Assembly (NCBI GenBank): GCA_041741415.1
Contig: JBGSKC010000051.1
Span: 243,424 to 307,423, forward strand
Source: JANQTF01 sp041741415
Lineage (GTDB): Bacteria > Bacteroidota > Bacteroidia > J057
DNA: 64,000 nt
Direction: 5' to 3'
The translations under genes and the position numbers were made by a program. Positions within the stretch are counted from its first letter, which is position 1; every line of letters starts with the position of its first letter. This document shows, piece by piece, positions 1 to 8,767 of this stretch. The notes beneath the pieces are model-generated. The model was not told the origin of the DNA and did not search any database. It saw only the letters and a program-made list of their open reading frames with translations.

Positions 1-19
1 TTAGATCAATTAATTGAGG

Positions 20-27
20 CAAAGATA
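20..27 (-). promoter_or_regulatory. Bacteroidota-type -7 promoter motif reading off the left edge
   Basis: The minus strand reads TATCTTTG here, matching the TAnnTTTG -7 element of Bacteroidota housekeeping promoters. It points left, so it would serve a gene starting outside the window. No clear -33 TTTG is seen at the usual 18-20 base spacing, so this is a motif match only. The rest of bases 1-104 shows no gene. Confidence 0.4.
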
Positions 28-104
28 GAGATCTGCCGGGAGGATTTCCATGAAAAAATGCTCCTTTTCCTGCTAGGTCGTGAAAAATGCCACCATTGGG
101 AGGA

Positions 105-1289
105 TCAGGAAGCTGTCTTTCGTTTTTTCTCCATTTGCCCCTGAAAAAATCGAACGAGGAACAAAAAGCTAACGAACATGACCAGGATGGCAAGGCTCCA
201 GGCGATCTGCGGATTATTGGTGGTTTGAGCTGCAAGGCCCTGCACAAGGGCACCACTGGCGAGTGTTCCTCCGATCAGATAAGGGAAGGTTTCCCGCCGG
301 GTGAGGTGGGCACCTCTGCCCAGCACAACATGGGCGGCTACGGCCAGGGCCACCACGATGGTCATAGGCAGCAGGTAATTGGCAAGCCACAAACAGAGGC
401 CTCCAAGGAGGAGAAATGCCCCCAACCAGAGCCAGCCAAGGTACCAGGCAGCCTCTGCACCTTGCATGGAAGCGGCTTGCTGCAATCCCTGATCGGTCAC
501 GACGCGACCTTGGGCACGCCCCTCAATGAGCACCCGATGCTTCCACTGCCATTGCTGGTCGAGGGCGAGCAACCGGTTTCTGGCCATGGAAGAAAACTTG
601 CCCTCCGGGTATCGCGAGAGATATTCCTGATAGGCGTAGCGGCTGTGAAGGCGGGTGGTTTGGTCCCAGAGCGACACTTCGTCTTCGAGGGCCTGAAAAT
701 TGGCCTGAAGGCGGTCCTGAAGCTGATCGATGCGGGCAACTACCTCCTTTTTGTGGGGAGAATGAGGATATTGGCGAAGGAACTGGTTATACCCTACGAT
801 GGTATCCTGCTGACTGGCCTGCTCAAGGTCTTCATCGTGGTTGCCGGGGGCTACCTGGGTGGCAACCTGGTTGCCTGAGCGGCTTTTGACCAGCGACACA
901 ATCCGCTGCGCGGCTTCGTCAGCGAAGGAAGAGTCGGGGAAATTCCGGCGAAATTCGAGGTAAGCAGCTACGCTGTCTTTGCGTTGGGCAAGGCTCCAGG
1001 CCTGGTCTGTTTCCAGGCGGGATATGAGTTCGTAGGCTTCGATCGAATAAAAGCCTTCAGGGTATTGTTCCAAATACTGCTCCAGTGCCATCGCTTGCTG
1101 CTGGCTTTTGGCCCAATTCCAAAGGGTTTCTTCTTTGATTTGCCGAAGACGCCTCTCAGCCTCTTTGGTATAGCGGCCTTCGGGCCATACCGTCACATAG
1201 TTGGTATAGGCCTGGATGGTGTTTTTTTCGCTGGCCTGAAGCCAGGCTTGCTGATCTTGGGGGAAATAGTTGGAGCTAGGGAGACCCAT
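105..1289 (-). CDS. TPR-like repeat protein with C-terminal membrane domain
   Basis: The 394-residue product has no signal peptide. Residues 20-245 contain five degenerate helical repeats with a recurring pattern like AYxxYLxxYPEGxF followed by an EAxxRL helix, for example near residues 25-50, 65-90, 105-130, 160-187 and 215-243. This resembles the tetratricopeptide-like repeats of envelope scaffold proteins. Residues 275-385 hold about four hydrophobic segments, so the repeats probably sit in the cytoplasm and are anchored by the tail. The ATG start lies about 27 bases downstream of a TATCTTTG motif on the same strand. The gene stands alone and is divergent from the glycosyltransferase at 1403. 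A scaffold or protein-interaction role is inference; the exact family is not recognised. Confidence 0.75.
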   Translation of the reverse strand: MGLPSSNYFPQDQQAWLQASEKNTIQAYTNYVTVWPEGRYTKEAERRLRQIKEETLWNWAKSQQQAMALEQYLEQYPEGFYSIEAYELISRLETDQAWSLAQRKDSVAAYLEFRRNFPDSSFADEAAQRIVSLVKSRSGNQVATQVAPGNHDEDLEQASQQDTIVGYNQFLRQYPHSPHKKEVVARIDQLQDRLQANFQALEDEVSLWDQTTRLHSRYAYQEYLSRYPEGKFSSMARNRLLALDQQWQWKHRVLIEGRAQGRVVTDQGLQQAASMQGAEAAWYLGWLWLGAFLLLGGLCLWLANYLLPMTIVVALAVAAHVVLGRGAHLTRRETFPYLIGGTLASGALVQGLAAQTTNNPQIAWSLAILVMFVSFLFLVRFFQGQMEKKRKTAS

Positions 1290-1315
1290 GACATTCCTTT
1301 CGTTACCTGTTTGTT

Positions 1316-1323
1316 CAAAGATA
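1316..1323 (-). promoter_or_regulatory. Promoter -7 motif for the TPR-like membrane protein
   Basis: The minus strand reads TATCTTTG, matching TAnnTTTG, 27 bases before the ATG at 1289. A weak TTTC lies at roughly -33 spacing. The position relative to the gene makes this a credible promoter. Confidence 0.5.
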
Positions 1324-1402
1324 CCAAAACATCCAGTTGTGTCGAAAGGATTTTGCCCAATTGTCGGATTTGTTTCAATTTAGTCTTAACATTCGCGCAA
1401 CA

Positions 1403-2746
1403 GTGACTTTTTCTTCCTCCGTATGGTTTTCCGGCTTCAGGCCTGCATGGTTCTGGGCAGCATGTTTGGCCTGGTATGGTAGCTGGCTCGTCTTTGGATC
1501 TGCCTGTCAGCCAGTATTGTTAGAGGATTCCAAAGAATACCTTGCGGCAGCGCAAAACCTCTCCCGGCACGGGGTGCTCTACGCCAGCGACTGGTCTCAG
1601 CCCGAGCATCCCGACGATTACACAAAGCGCCCGCCTGTCTATCCGCTCCTCTTGCTGGCAACAGCAGCCAAAGAAGGTCACACGTTCTGGTTGCGCCTCC
1701 TGCAGTCCCTCATTGCCTTAGCCAGCCTCTGGCTCACTGCGTGGTTTGTGAAAACACACCTGGACAAAACTGTGCCCTGGGCTTTATGGCTTCTGCTCCT
1801 GCTGGCTTCACCCGGGCAGTGGATCTATTCCCAACTCGTCATGACAGAGGCTCTGTTTCAACTGTTGCTACTGGGCCTGGGCCTGAGCTGGTGGATCAGC
1901 TGGAGGCGAAAATCTCTCTCTCATTGGTGGCTGGCAAGCCTGCTTCTGGTGCTGGCATTGCTCACCAAGCCTGTGATGTACTTGTTTGTGATCGTTTGGA
2001 TGACGCTGGGAGTGGTTGCTGCCATCAGATGGAAAAACGCCCGATGGTTGCTGGCTCCATTGGTTAGCCTTTCGCTTTTGTTGGGATACATGCAGTGGAA
2101 CCATGCCCGAACAGGCTTGTTTCACATGTCGAGCATTGAGCATTTATCCCTGCTTCAATACACCAGCACCCACCTGCTCACATCAGTGGAAGGACCCGGG
2201 CGGGCAGTTGCCATGACCGATTCTTTGCTCTATGCCTCCCTGGCCACCGGCAGCTATGCCGAACATGTGTCCATGATCAAGTCGGGTTGCTACAGGTGGA
2301 TTGGCGAGCACCCCGGAGCCTACCTTGCCATCCATCTGCGCGGCATGGTGGTGTTTTTTCTCGATCCAGGGCGCTTTGACATTTGGGCTTTTTTTGGGTG
2401 GGAAGACCCTGAAACGGGCTGGCAGGCGATGCTGAGCCAGCGCGGGATAAATGGTATTTCGTCCTCCATGACTGCCATGCCCATGGCTGGTTTGCTGTTG
2501 CTGGGGCTGGCATTACTGGGGAATGTGGTTAAAATGGCTGCCTGGGTTCTGTTTCTCTGGCGGTTCCGCCGTCAATTAATTGGATTGATCTCCCTGGTGC
2601 TGGTGGGCTACCTTTCTTTTGTTACCGGTACCTCCGGTGCTTCGCGCTTCGCCCTGCCTTTGTTTCCCTGGCTGCTGATGGCTACCGTTGTGCTCCCACC
2701 TTTTTTCCGCCCACGAGCAAGCGCCAATAAAACCCAGGACGCGTGA
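1403..2746 (+). CDS. GT-C type membrane glycosyltransferase (ArnT/PMT-like)
   Basis: The protein is a polytopic membrane protein of about 447 residues with roughly ten hydrophobic helices. Just after the first helix is an acidic loop (LLEDSKEYLAAAQNL) with the pattern of the catalytic or metal-binding loop of GT-C enzymes that use polyprenyl-phosphate sugars (ArnT, PMT, PF13231-type). The likely role is transfer of a sugar from a lipid carrier to an acceptor on the periplasmic side. No ATG occurs in frame before the first helix. I chose the GTG at 1403; a TTG at 1337 would extend the protein into low-GC DNA that looks non-coding. The 3' end overlaps the convergent flavoprotein gene by 65 bases. 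The acceptor is unknown. Confidence 0.75.
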   Translation: MTFSSSVWFSGFRPAWFWAACLAWYGSWLVFGSACQPVLLEDSKEYLAAAQNLSRHGVLYASDWSQPEHPDDYTKRPPVYPLLLLATAAKEGHTFWLRLLQSLIALASLWLTAWFVKTHLDKTVPWALWLLLLLASPGQWIYSQLVMTEALFQLLLLGLGLSWWISWRRKSLSHWWLASLLLVLALLTKPVMYLFVIVWMTLGVVAAIRWKNARWLLAPLVSLSLLLGYMQWNHARTGLFHMSSIEHLSLLQYTSTHLLTSVEGPGRAVAMTDSLLYASLATGSYAEHVSMIKSGCYRWIGEHPGAYLAIHLRGMVVFFLDPGRFDIWAFFGWEDPETGWQAMLSQRGINGISSSMTAMPMAGLLLLGLALLGNVVKMAAWVLFLWRFRRQLIGLISLVLVGYLSFVTGTSGASRFALPLFPWLLMATVVLPPFFRPRASANKTQDA

Positions 2747-3950
2747 GGGTTTTGCGAAGATCTACGCTTTCAAACATCATCGTAAGCAGCAAGCGCAATG
2801 AAGAGTTGCTGGCTGCTTTGTGGGCAAAAAAATCAAACAGCCAGGGAAACCGCACCAGCCGCTGCATTCCATGGCTTACCCTCAGTTCAGGCCCTAGTTT
2901 CTGGTAAATTTCCTCGTCGTAGGGACGCAGGTCTTCGGCAGAAAACCTGCTTTCTTCAGGCAATCGCTGGATCAACCTCGCAGCAATCCTTCCTGAAACC
3001 ATAGCATTGCCGATTCCCTCCCCCGTGAATGGATCAATGAGCGAAGCGGCATCGCCGAGAAGCAAACAGCGGTTGGCAGAGATGGGCAATTTTCTGCTGC
3101 CAAGAGGCAGGCCAAAGCCCTGAACAGGTCCTTCCAGGGTGGCTCCGGCAAATCTCGGGGCTATGTCGGGGTGGGTAGCTATGATTTCTTCCAGCTTTTT
3201 TCGGAGGGAAAGCGGCTTTTTCGCTAAATCTGAGGACAGCATTCCCAGGCCCACGTTGGCAGCGCCGTTGGGCAGAGGGAAAATCCAAAAGTAACCCGGC
3301 AGCAGGTCGCGGAGGTAGTGCAATTCAATGAATGCGGGGTCTGCAAAGCCATTCACACCCCGCACGTAGGCACGCACGCCCGCGCTGTGGTAGCGCTTGT
3401 CCATGTTTCTCAGGCCCAGCTCTTTGGCCACCACCGAATGCGCGCCGTCAGCCCCCAGCACGATCCTGGCCCTGAAAACGCTCCCTCCGGCATGAACTTC
3501 CAGGTAGTCTTCCTTATGAATAAGATGGCGAACTGGGTGATGCGGAAACCATTGAATCTGTCCCCCTTTCAGTGCTTCCTGCAAGAGAAAATGGTCGAAA
3601 TCAATGCGACGGGAAACGAACCCGGGTGCTTCGGCGAGGGTACTCAGGTCGCTCCGGAAGGGGATGTCGAGCAGGCTGCGGTCGGGAGAAAAAAAGCGAA
3701 TCCCGTAACACCCGATTTTTTCAGGAAGCGAGCCAAGAGCAGCAGCCAGGTTTGGATCAATGTGACGAAGCACCGATTTGACCTTTCCACTGAGGGCATC
3801 ACCGCAAATTTTATCTCTCGGAAAATCTGCCTGATCGAGCAGGGCAACTTTCAACCCAGTGTTTTTGAGGCAAAGGGCTGCAGTGCTTCCGCCTGGGCCA
3901 GCTCCGCAGATCACCACGTCGAAGGCATCAGAGCCGGAGGATCCAGGCAT
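2682..3950 (-). CDS. Geranylgeranyl reductase family FAD-dependent oxidoreductase
   Basis: This 422-residue flavoprotein shows the family signature. It has an N-terminal dinucleotide-binding motif GAGPGGSTAA within the first 20 residues, the FPRDKICGDALSG segment that follows it, a central GADGAHS motif, and the second FAD-contact motif GDAASLIDPFTGEGIGNAM in the C-terminal third. Family members reduce isoprenoid double bonds or act as related FAD monooxygenases or dehydrogenases; the substrate cannot be read from sequence. The start is placed at the ATG at 3950 because the flavin fold begins nine residues later, while longer reading frames add non-conserved residues. The gene overlaps the 3' end of the upstream SPOR protein gene by 23 bases, suggesting translational coupling. 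Its own 3' end overlaps a convergent gene. Confidence 0.85.
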   Translation of the reverse strand: MPGSSGSDAFDVVICGAGPGGSTAALCLKNTGLKVALLDQADFPRDKICGDALSGKVKSVLRHIDPNLAAALGSLPEKIGCYGIRFFSPDRSLLDIPFRSDLSTLAEAPGFVSRRIDFDHFLLQEALKGGQIQWFPHHPVRHLIHKEDYLEVHAGGSVFRARIVLGADGAHSVVAKELGLRNMDKRYHSAGVRAYVRGVNGFADPAFIELHYLRDLLPGYFWIFPLPNGAANVGLGMLSSDLAKKPLSLRKKLEEIIATHPDIAPRFAGATLEGPVQGFGLPLGSRKLPISANRCLLLGDAASLIDPFTGEGIGNAMVSGRIAARLIQRLPEESRFSAEDLRPYDEEIYQKLGPELRVSHGMQRLVRFPWLFDFFAHKAASNSSLRLLLTMMFESVDLRKTLTRPGFYWRLLVGGKKVGAQR

Positions 3951-5502
3951 TGGGTTCAATGGTTGATTTAGCCCTTTCCAACATTTGTTTAGCGGCCTCT
4001 TCAGTGGCATAACCCCCCAAAGAGATTCGGTACAAGCCGTTAACTTCCACAATCTCAGCGTCTATCCCTTTAGCAGCAAGGCGATTGCGATAAGATTTCG
4101 CCTGGGATTCAACAGTAAAACTGGCAACTACCACGTGGAGCGCTCGTGCGCTGTTGCTTCTCAGCCGGCCATTGGCAGCAGGCTCTGTTGTTGAAGCGAC
4201 TGGTGCCGAAGAACCGGCTCCCGCAGTACTCGTTCTTGGCTGAAACATGTCGATGTTGCCAGTTGGCGTGGACTCCTCGTAAAGAAAATGCCGGGGCGAG
4301 GCGGCAGGGGCAGTTACTTCGCGGGAACCCGGGTAGTAAGGCGTAACAACATGCGCAGTGGGCTGCGGCAGCCTGCTTTTTGCTGAGGCTGGATCCAGAT
4401 CTTTGTCGTGAAACACCAGGATAGAACCCGTGTAGCAGGACACCCACACGTTACCGGTTTCTTTGTCAAAGGTGACTCCGATCGGTGCCTCCCGCGTGGG
4501 AACCCGGTCGAGGATGTTCAGATTGTCGGCGTCTATTTTCACAAGCTGGTCGCCATCATGGTCCACCACATAGAGAAACCGAAAGTTGGAGGAAGGGATC
4601 ATCGTCCGAGCCTCCTGGCCCACTACCTGCCGCCGCACAATTTCCCGTCGAACGACATCCAATTTGACGACCTCCCCGGATCGCGAGAGGGTGACATACA
4701 AAAAGCGGTCTTCGGGAGCGAGGCAAAGGTGCCGGGGCGTTTTTCCTACCCCGTCAATCCAACTGGTGGTCCATTCGGCAAGGTTAACAACAGCAATCCG
4801 CTCCTCTCCCATCAAGGCTACGTAAGCGATGCGCGACTTGGAATCAATCGCTATGCCCCTTGGGAAGGCCCCGATCGGGAGCCTGCGGATTTCTTTGCCA
4901 ACTTGGAGATCAACAACCGAAAGATCGCCGCTGCACCAGTTGGAGACGAGCAAATACTTGCCATCAGGAGTAGTGGCGAGGTATTTGGGCACACAACCCA
5001 CCTTGATGATCCGCTGAATTTCGAGGCTGCGGGTATCGATTTGATACACAAAACTGGGGTCGTAATGCGGGCTAAGCGGACAATTGTCGGCCCCAGGGTT
5101 GGAAAAACCTGCTCCGTACATCCGATAATTGGAGACCCATGCGGTAGCGCCATCGGGGGAAAAGGCGATTTCCACGGGTGCACCCTGGGCCTGCCCCTGG
5201 TAGCGGGTTTCGCCAAAATCTTCGAAGCGGATATTATCGGAAATGGTCCGGATCAGCTCAAAGTTTCGGTCATACACCGTGATGGTGTGGCGATACATCA
5301 TGTTCTGGGCGAAAAAACGCCCGGTACCGGAATGGCCTATGCTTTTGGGGCGGATATCGCCCGTGATGACTTTGATCGGCTGGAGGGTAGCGGCAGCCGG
5401 AACAGTAGAAACACCGCTGCCCGGACCTGCCGAAGACGACAGCCCCACGGCCAACACGATCGTTGCCAGCAGTCCCTCCAACTGCAGGAAAGCTCTTTTC
5501 AT
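3928..5502 (-). CDS. Exported YVTN beta-propeller protein with C-terminal SPOR domain
   Basis: The 524-residue product starts with a signal-peptide-like segment (residues 1-25). Residues 45-390 form repeated beta-propeller blades of the YVTN/40-residue type, with recurring phrases such as SPDGATAWVSN, TPDGKYLLVSNW, AIDSKSRIAYVALMG and APEDRFLYVTLS. A Pro/Thr/Ser/Ala-rich linker follows, and residues 452-524 form a SPOR domain (ALHVVVASFTVESQAKSY and YRISLGGYATEEAA). SPOR domains bind peptidoglycan stripped of stem peptides, so the protein probably sits in the periplasm at division or remodelling sites. The neighbour on the same strand (5625-6704) also ends in a SPOR-like domain. A TACCTTCG motif 45 bases upstream (5547-5554) could be its promoter. 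Propeller-SPOR fusion is unusual. Confidence 0.82.
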   Translation of the reverse strand: MKRAFLQLEGLLATIVLAVGLSSSAGPGSGVSTVPAAATLQPIKVITGDIRPKSIGHSGTGRFFAQNMMYRHTITVYDRNFELIRTISDNIRFEDFGETRYQGQAQGAPVEIAFSPDGATAWVSNYRMYGAGFSNPGADNCPLSPHYDPSFVYQIDTRSLEIQRIIKVGCVPKYLATTPDGKYLLVSNWCSGDLSVVDLQVGKEIRRLPIGAFPRGIAIDSKSRIAYVALMGEERIAVVNLAEWTTSWIDGVGKTPRHLCLAPEDRFLYVTLSRSGEVVKLDVVRREIVRRQVVGQEARTMIPSSNFRFLYVVDHDGDQLVKIDADNLNILDRVPTREAPIGVTFDKETGNVWVSCYTGSILVFHDKDLDPASAKSRLPQPTAHVVTPYYPGSREVTAPAASPRHFLYEESTPTGNIDMFQPRTSTAGAGSSAPVASTTEPAANGRLRSNSARALHVVVASFTVESQAKSYRNRLAAKGIDAEIVEVNGLYRISLGGYATEEAAKQMLERAKSTIEPNAWILRL

Positions 5503-5624
5503 GGTACTCAGCCGAGCTAGGGTGAAGAAGGGTGTTTGGGTTGGTCCGAAGGTAGGAATAATTTCTACTACCTCCCTCCGAAATCTGCCGCAAAACAGCA
5601 GAACGTATCAGCGCTTCAGTTTCT

Positions 5625-6704
5625 TCACCGCAGCCCGGCAGTAAGGCTGTGCAGGGGAATGATGCTTGGGTTGATTCGCTCCATCCGGTAAATGGCCTGA
5701 GAAAAGGCTTTGGCGGTGTTTTCGTCTTCGTATTCTCCCAATACCACCCGATAAACAAGGGTGCCTTTTACGTCTTCGCCATAGACGAAAATCCTGTCGC
5801 GCCAGAGACGTTCAAATTTTTCCACAGCAGCTTTGGCCTCCTCAAAAACCAGGTACTGACCCACGAGCAGCCCGAAGGCCTCCGTTGAGGTTTCTCCCTG
5901 GCGGCTCGTCCACTGGCTTAGCCCAAAGGCTTCCAACCCGGGAACATCTGCCAGAAGACCCGGAGTTGCAACAGATAGCGCAGGAACAGGGGCAGGTTCG
6001 GGAACGGCATTTTCATCAAGCCCCCGGCTGTTCATCTGTTCGCCAACAACTTCCACCGATGGCTCAACGGCATTAAACAAATCCGTGATATGGGCCACTG
6101 GGACTGGCGAGGCTGATTCGCTTCTGGTTGCATCCGGGGCAGAAAAACGGGTAATGTTACCAACCAACAAGGGAGGAGTCAGAGAAAATGGGCTGGCAGA
6201 GACTTCTACCGCATCGGGTTCCTGGCCGCGAGCTGATCCGAGGGCATAGGCCATCAGGTCTTTTTGTTGTTCGAGCAGGGAAAGGTGCTTGGTTAAGATG
6301 CCCACCATGGTTTCTGCCGACACAAACCCCTCGGATTTACCCATCAGGGTGCCCTCGGGGGAGAAAATCAACAGCACCGGATACTCATACACCTCAAAAT
6401 GCCGGATCAGATCCAGATGCTCTCCTGCATGAAGCGGATGATAGGCACCGCCAAGAAAGGAGCGCTGAAGGAGCTGCTGGACATTTTCTTCAGACCATGT
6501 ACATTTCAGCATTCGTTTGGCCTGCCTTTTGCTATCATCATGCAGATAGACAAGATAAGGCATCTGCGCCTCGAAGGCTCTGTCCTGAAGAGTTTGCAAA
6601 GACAAATCCACCTGGAATCCAACAAGAGGCGTGGAGTCCTTGGCTTGGATGTGCGACATGCTCACGAAGAGGCACACACCTATAAGAAAGGGTAAAAGCC
6701 GCAT
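5625..6704 (-). CDS. Exported thioredoxin-fold protein with C-terminal SPOR-like domain
   Basis: The 359-residue product has a signal peptide (residues 1-22). A thioredoxin-like region at about 25-150 resembles DUF255/thioredoxin_7 proteins: a YLVYLHDDSKRQAKRMLKCTW stretch, then FEVYEYPVLLIFSPEG where the cis-proline segment is expected. Only one cysteine is present in the active-site region, so a CxxC redox pair is missing. A long Ala/Pro/Val linker follows. Residues 278-350 look like a SPOR domain (AFGLLVGQYLVFEEAK and YRVVLGEYEDENTAKAF). The start at 6704 is the ATG; an upstream GTG at 6710 is possible. The gene is 122 bases upstream of the propeller-SPOR gene on the same strand. A peptidoglycan-linked, non-redox role is inference. 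Confidence 0.75.
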   Translation of the reverse strand: MRLLPFLIGVCLFVSMSHIQAKDSTPLVGFQVDLSLQTLQDRAFEAQMPYLVYLHDDSKRQAKRMLKCTWSEENVQQLLQRSFLGGAYHPLHAGEHLDLIRHFEVYEYPVLLIFSPEGTLMGKSEGFVSAETMVGILTKHLSLLEQQKDLMAYALGSARGQEPDAVEVSASPFSLTPPLLVGNITRFSAPDATRSESASPVPVAHITDLFNAVEPSVEVVGEQMNSRGLDENAVPEPAPVPALSVATPGLLADVPGLEAFGLSQWTSRQGETSTEAFGLLVGQYLVFEEAKAAVEKFERLWRDRIFVYGEDVKGTLVYRVVLGEYEDENTAKAFSQAIYRMERINPSIIPLHSLTAGLR

Positions 6705-6857
6705 AAGCACAGAATGATCGGTCCGGAAACAAGAGTGTAGGAAGGGAAAAGAGCGGTCCAGGGGTAGGACGACGTGGAAGGGAAAAATGCGCGTCTGATA
6801 ATAGTTCCTTTTGTGAACTATCGAAATATCTGATTATCTCCTCACAAAACATCGCAG

Positions 6858-6885
6858 AAGTTCCTGCGCTTTTTGCAGGAACCTT
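6858..6885 (-). terminator. Hairpin between dnaB and the thioredoxin-fold gene
   Basis: TTCCTGC and GCAGGAA form a 7-bp stem around a short loop, extended by AAG/CTT with one bulged base. It lies just past the dnaB stop codon on the minus strand. No U-run follows on that strand, so it may be a weak terminator or a processing hairpin. Confidence 0.35.
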
Positions 6886-6905
6886 ACATGCCTTTCGCAA
6901 ATGGT

Positions 6906-8450
6906 CTAAAATGGAACCTGATCCTCCGGAAAGCTGGGGGGAATGGCAGAAGGGAAGTCGCTGTTCAGGCGCGAAGGAAGGGTAATGGTGTTGGCCGGAG
7001 CATGAAATTCACTTTCAGCACCCGAACCAGAAGGATCCCAATCAGAAAACTTTCCGTATTTTCCGACAAACTGCATCTTCACTGTTCCTGTGGGTCCATT
7101 CCGCTGCTTGGCAATGATCAGTTCTGCCATCCCCAATGTGCTGTTGCCTTCATCATCTGTTTCAAACCCATAATAATCAGGGCGGTACAGGAACATAACG
7201 ATGTCTGCATCCTGCTCAATGGAGCCCGACTCCCGAAGGTCGGACAATACCGGGCGCTTGTCGCCCCCGCGGGATTCCACCGCCCGGCTGAGCTGGGAAA
7301 GGGCAATCACGCAAACGTTGAGCTCCTTGGCAATTTCCTTGAGCGATCGTGAAATGGCTGCGATCTCCTGCTCGCGGTTGCCGCCTTTGTTGCTCGGCCC
7401 CGTCATGAGCTGCAGGTAGTCAATGATGATGATGCTGATGCCTTTTTCGGCCTTGAGCCTTCGGGCTTTGGCACGGAGGTCCCAGATGCTGAGGCCAGGG
7501 GTGTCGTCAATGAAAATGGGTGCCTTGCTCAGGTTGCCAATGCGGGTGATGAGCTGTTTCCATTCATATTCTTCCAGGCGGCCAGTACGCACTTTCTGGG
7601 CATCCAGCTCAGATTCGGAGACAATCATCCGTTGGGTGAGCTGAACTGCGGCCATTTCCAGGGAGAAAAAGGCAACAGGCTCGCCAAAGCGAATGGCCGC
7701 ATTTCGGGCCAGGGTGAGGGTAAAAGCGGTTTTGCCCATGGCCGGGCGGGCAGCCACAATCACCAGGTCAGACCTGTTCCAGCCTGCTGTGTTTCTGTCC
7801 AGATCGGCAATGCCAGAAGGTATCCCCGTGATGCTGCTGCCCTTGGCCTTCATTTCTTCGAGGGCTTCGAGGGTTTTCATCACCAGCTCAGGCATCGCCA
7901 TGTAGTTGCGGCGCAGGTTGGTTTCGGAAATTTCAAACAAGGATTGCTCTGCCGTGTCGAGCAGCTCGAAAACGTCGGTGGTTTCGTCGTAGGCTGATTT
8001 GATGACCCCGTCGGAAACCTTGATGAGGGAACGGAGGATGAATTTTTCAGCGATGATGCGGGCGTGGTATTCGATGTTGGCCGCAGAAGCCACCCGGCTG
8101 GTGAGCTCGGTGAGGTAGAGCGGCCCGCCTGCCCGGTCGAGTTTGCCGCCTTTGCGAAGGGCATTTTTAAGGGTCAGGATATCAACTGGCTCGGAGTTTT
8201 GAAAAAGCTCAAGAATGGTTTCAAAGATGTCGCGGTTGGCGTCTTTGTAAAACATCTGAGGCTGGATGATGTCGATCACCCGGTGCAAAGCATCCTTTTC
8301 AAGCAAAAGCGCTCCCAGCACAGCCTCTTCCATGTCGAGAGACTGAGGCGGTAATTTGCCGGGAATGCCTGAGATAGGAAAAGCATTGGTGTTGGCCCGC
8401 GACTGGGACCGGCCTTCCTCCTTCATGGGCCGATTAGGTTGTTCTGTCAT
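6906..8450 (-). CDS. dnaB: Replicative DNA helicase DnaB
   Basis: The 514-residue product is a RecA-fold hexameric helicase that unwinds DNA at the replication fork. The N-terminal helical domain (about 35-185) begins with PPQSLDMEEAVLGALL, the usual opening of the family. The C-terminal domain carries Walker A ARPAMGKTAF at about 234-243, a Walker B run ending in IDYLQLM near 341-349, the SDLRESGSIEQDAD segment, and a late AKQRNGPTG motif. No intein or insertion is visible. The length is slightly above the usual 450-500 because of a short polar N-terminal extension and a Pro/Ser-rich tail. Its 5' flank holds DnaA-box-like sites (8622-8651) and a TAATTTAG promoter-like motif (8495-8502). Confidence 0.97.
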   Translation of the reverse strand: MTEQPNRPMKEEGRSQSRANTNAFPISGIPGKLPPQSLDMEEAVLGALLLEKDALHRVIDIIQPQMFYKDANRDIFETILELFQNSEPVDILTLKNALRKGGKLDRAGGPLYLTELTSRVASAANIEYHARIIAEKFILRSLIKVSDGVIKSAYDETTDVFELLDTAEQSLFEISETNLRRNYMAMPELVMKTLEALEEMKAKGSSITGIPSGIADLDRNTAGWNRSDLVIVAARPAMGKTAFTLTLARNAAIRFGEPVAFFSLEMAAVQLTQRMIVSESELDAQKVRTGRLEEYEWKQLITRIGNLSKAPIFIDDTPGLSIWDLRAKARRLKAEKGISIIIIDYLQLMTGPSNKGGNREQEIAAISRSLKEIAKELNVCVIALSQLSRAVESRGGDKRPVLSDLRESGSIEQDADIVMFLYRPDYYGFETDDEGNSTLGMAELIIAKQRNGPTGTVKMQFVGKYGKFSDWDPSGSGAESEFHAPANTITLPSRLNSDFPSAIPPSFPEDQVPF

Positions 8451-8494
8451 GTTAAAAAGCTTGACACGCTGACCCGGACCCTGAATCCGGGGGA

Positions 8495-8502
8495 CTAAAT
8501 TA
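8495..8502 (-). promoter_or_regulatory. Possible dnaB promoter -7 motif (TAATTTAG)
   Basis: The minus strand reads TAATTTAG 44 bases before the dnaB ATG. The same octamer lies 22 bases before the NYN-protein start at 20302 and again at 24458, so it may be a local variant of TAnnTTTG. No clear -33 element is seen. Confidence 0.35.
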
Positions 8503-8621
8503 CCATCTGCGATTCAGATAGACAACAGCAGCAAAAGAAGAGCCATGAGAAAGATGGCTGACAATCAAAAGATTAGACCAAAGCACCTCTCTGAAAAGGA
8601 TTTCCACTTTTGCACATTGGC

Positions 8622-8651
8622 TGTGGAAAACAATCCACAAAATGTGGACAA
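8622..8651. promoter_or_regulatory. Cluster of DnaA-box-like sites upstream of dnaB
   Basis: Three near-matches to the DnaA box TTATCCACA/TGTGGATAA are packed into 30 bases: TGTGGAAAA (8622-8630), CAATCCACA (8631-8639) and TGTGGACAA (8643-8651, one mismatch). They form two inverted repeats, TGTGGA-N6-TCCACA and TCCACA-N3-TGTGGA. A further TTTCCAC lies at 8601. An AT-rich stretch follows at 8708-8760. This could be an origin-like element or a DnaA-responsive operator between dnaB and the TonB receptor. The rest of the 317-base gap (8451-8767) holds only the two promoter motifs listed here. Confidence 0.4.
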
Positions 8652-8740
8652 ACCTCTCCCCTCCCCTACCCCAACACACAATGGCCTGGAGAAAAGCAGC
8701 TGGCAGATATTTTATTTTTAGCCTTGTCTAATTTTTTATT

Positions 8741-8748
8741 TACATTTG
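8741..8748 (+). promoter_or_regulatory. Promoter -7 motif for the TonB-dependent receptor
   Basis: TACATTTG matches TAnnTTTG and lies 19 bases before the ATG at 8768, within an AT-rich stretch. A TTG sits at 8724-8726, closer than the usual -33 spacing. Confidence 0.5.
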
Positions 8749-8767
8749 CCAAATAAGTCTTTCGGTT

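Noticed and set aside
1337..1402. TTG-started N-terminal extension of the GT-C glycosyltransferase
   Set aside because: The added 22 residues come from low-GC DNA in the divergent promoter region and precede the first membrane helix without conserved features.
4408..5520. 370-codon plus-strand open frame opposite the propeller-SPOR gene
   Set aside because: It is antisense to a gene with clear domains, has no recognisable family and no signal or promoter; high GC makes such shadows common here.
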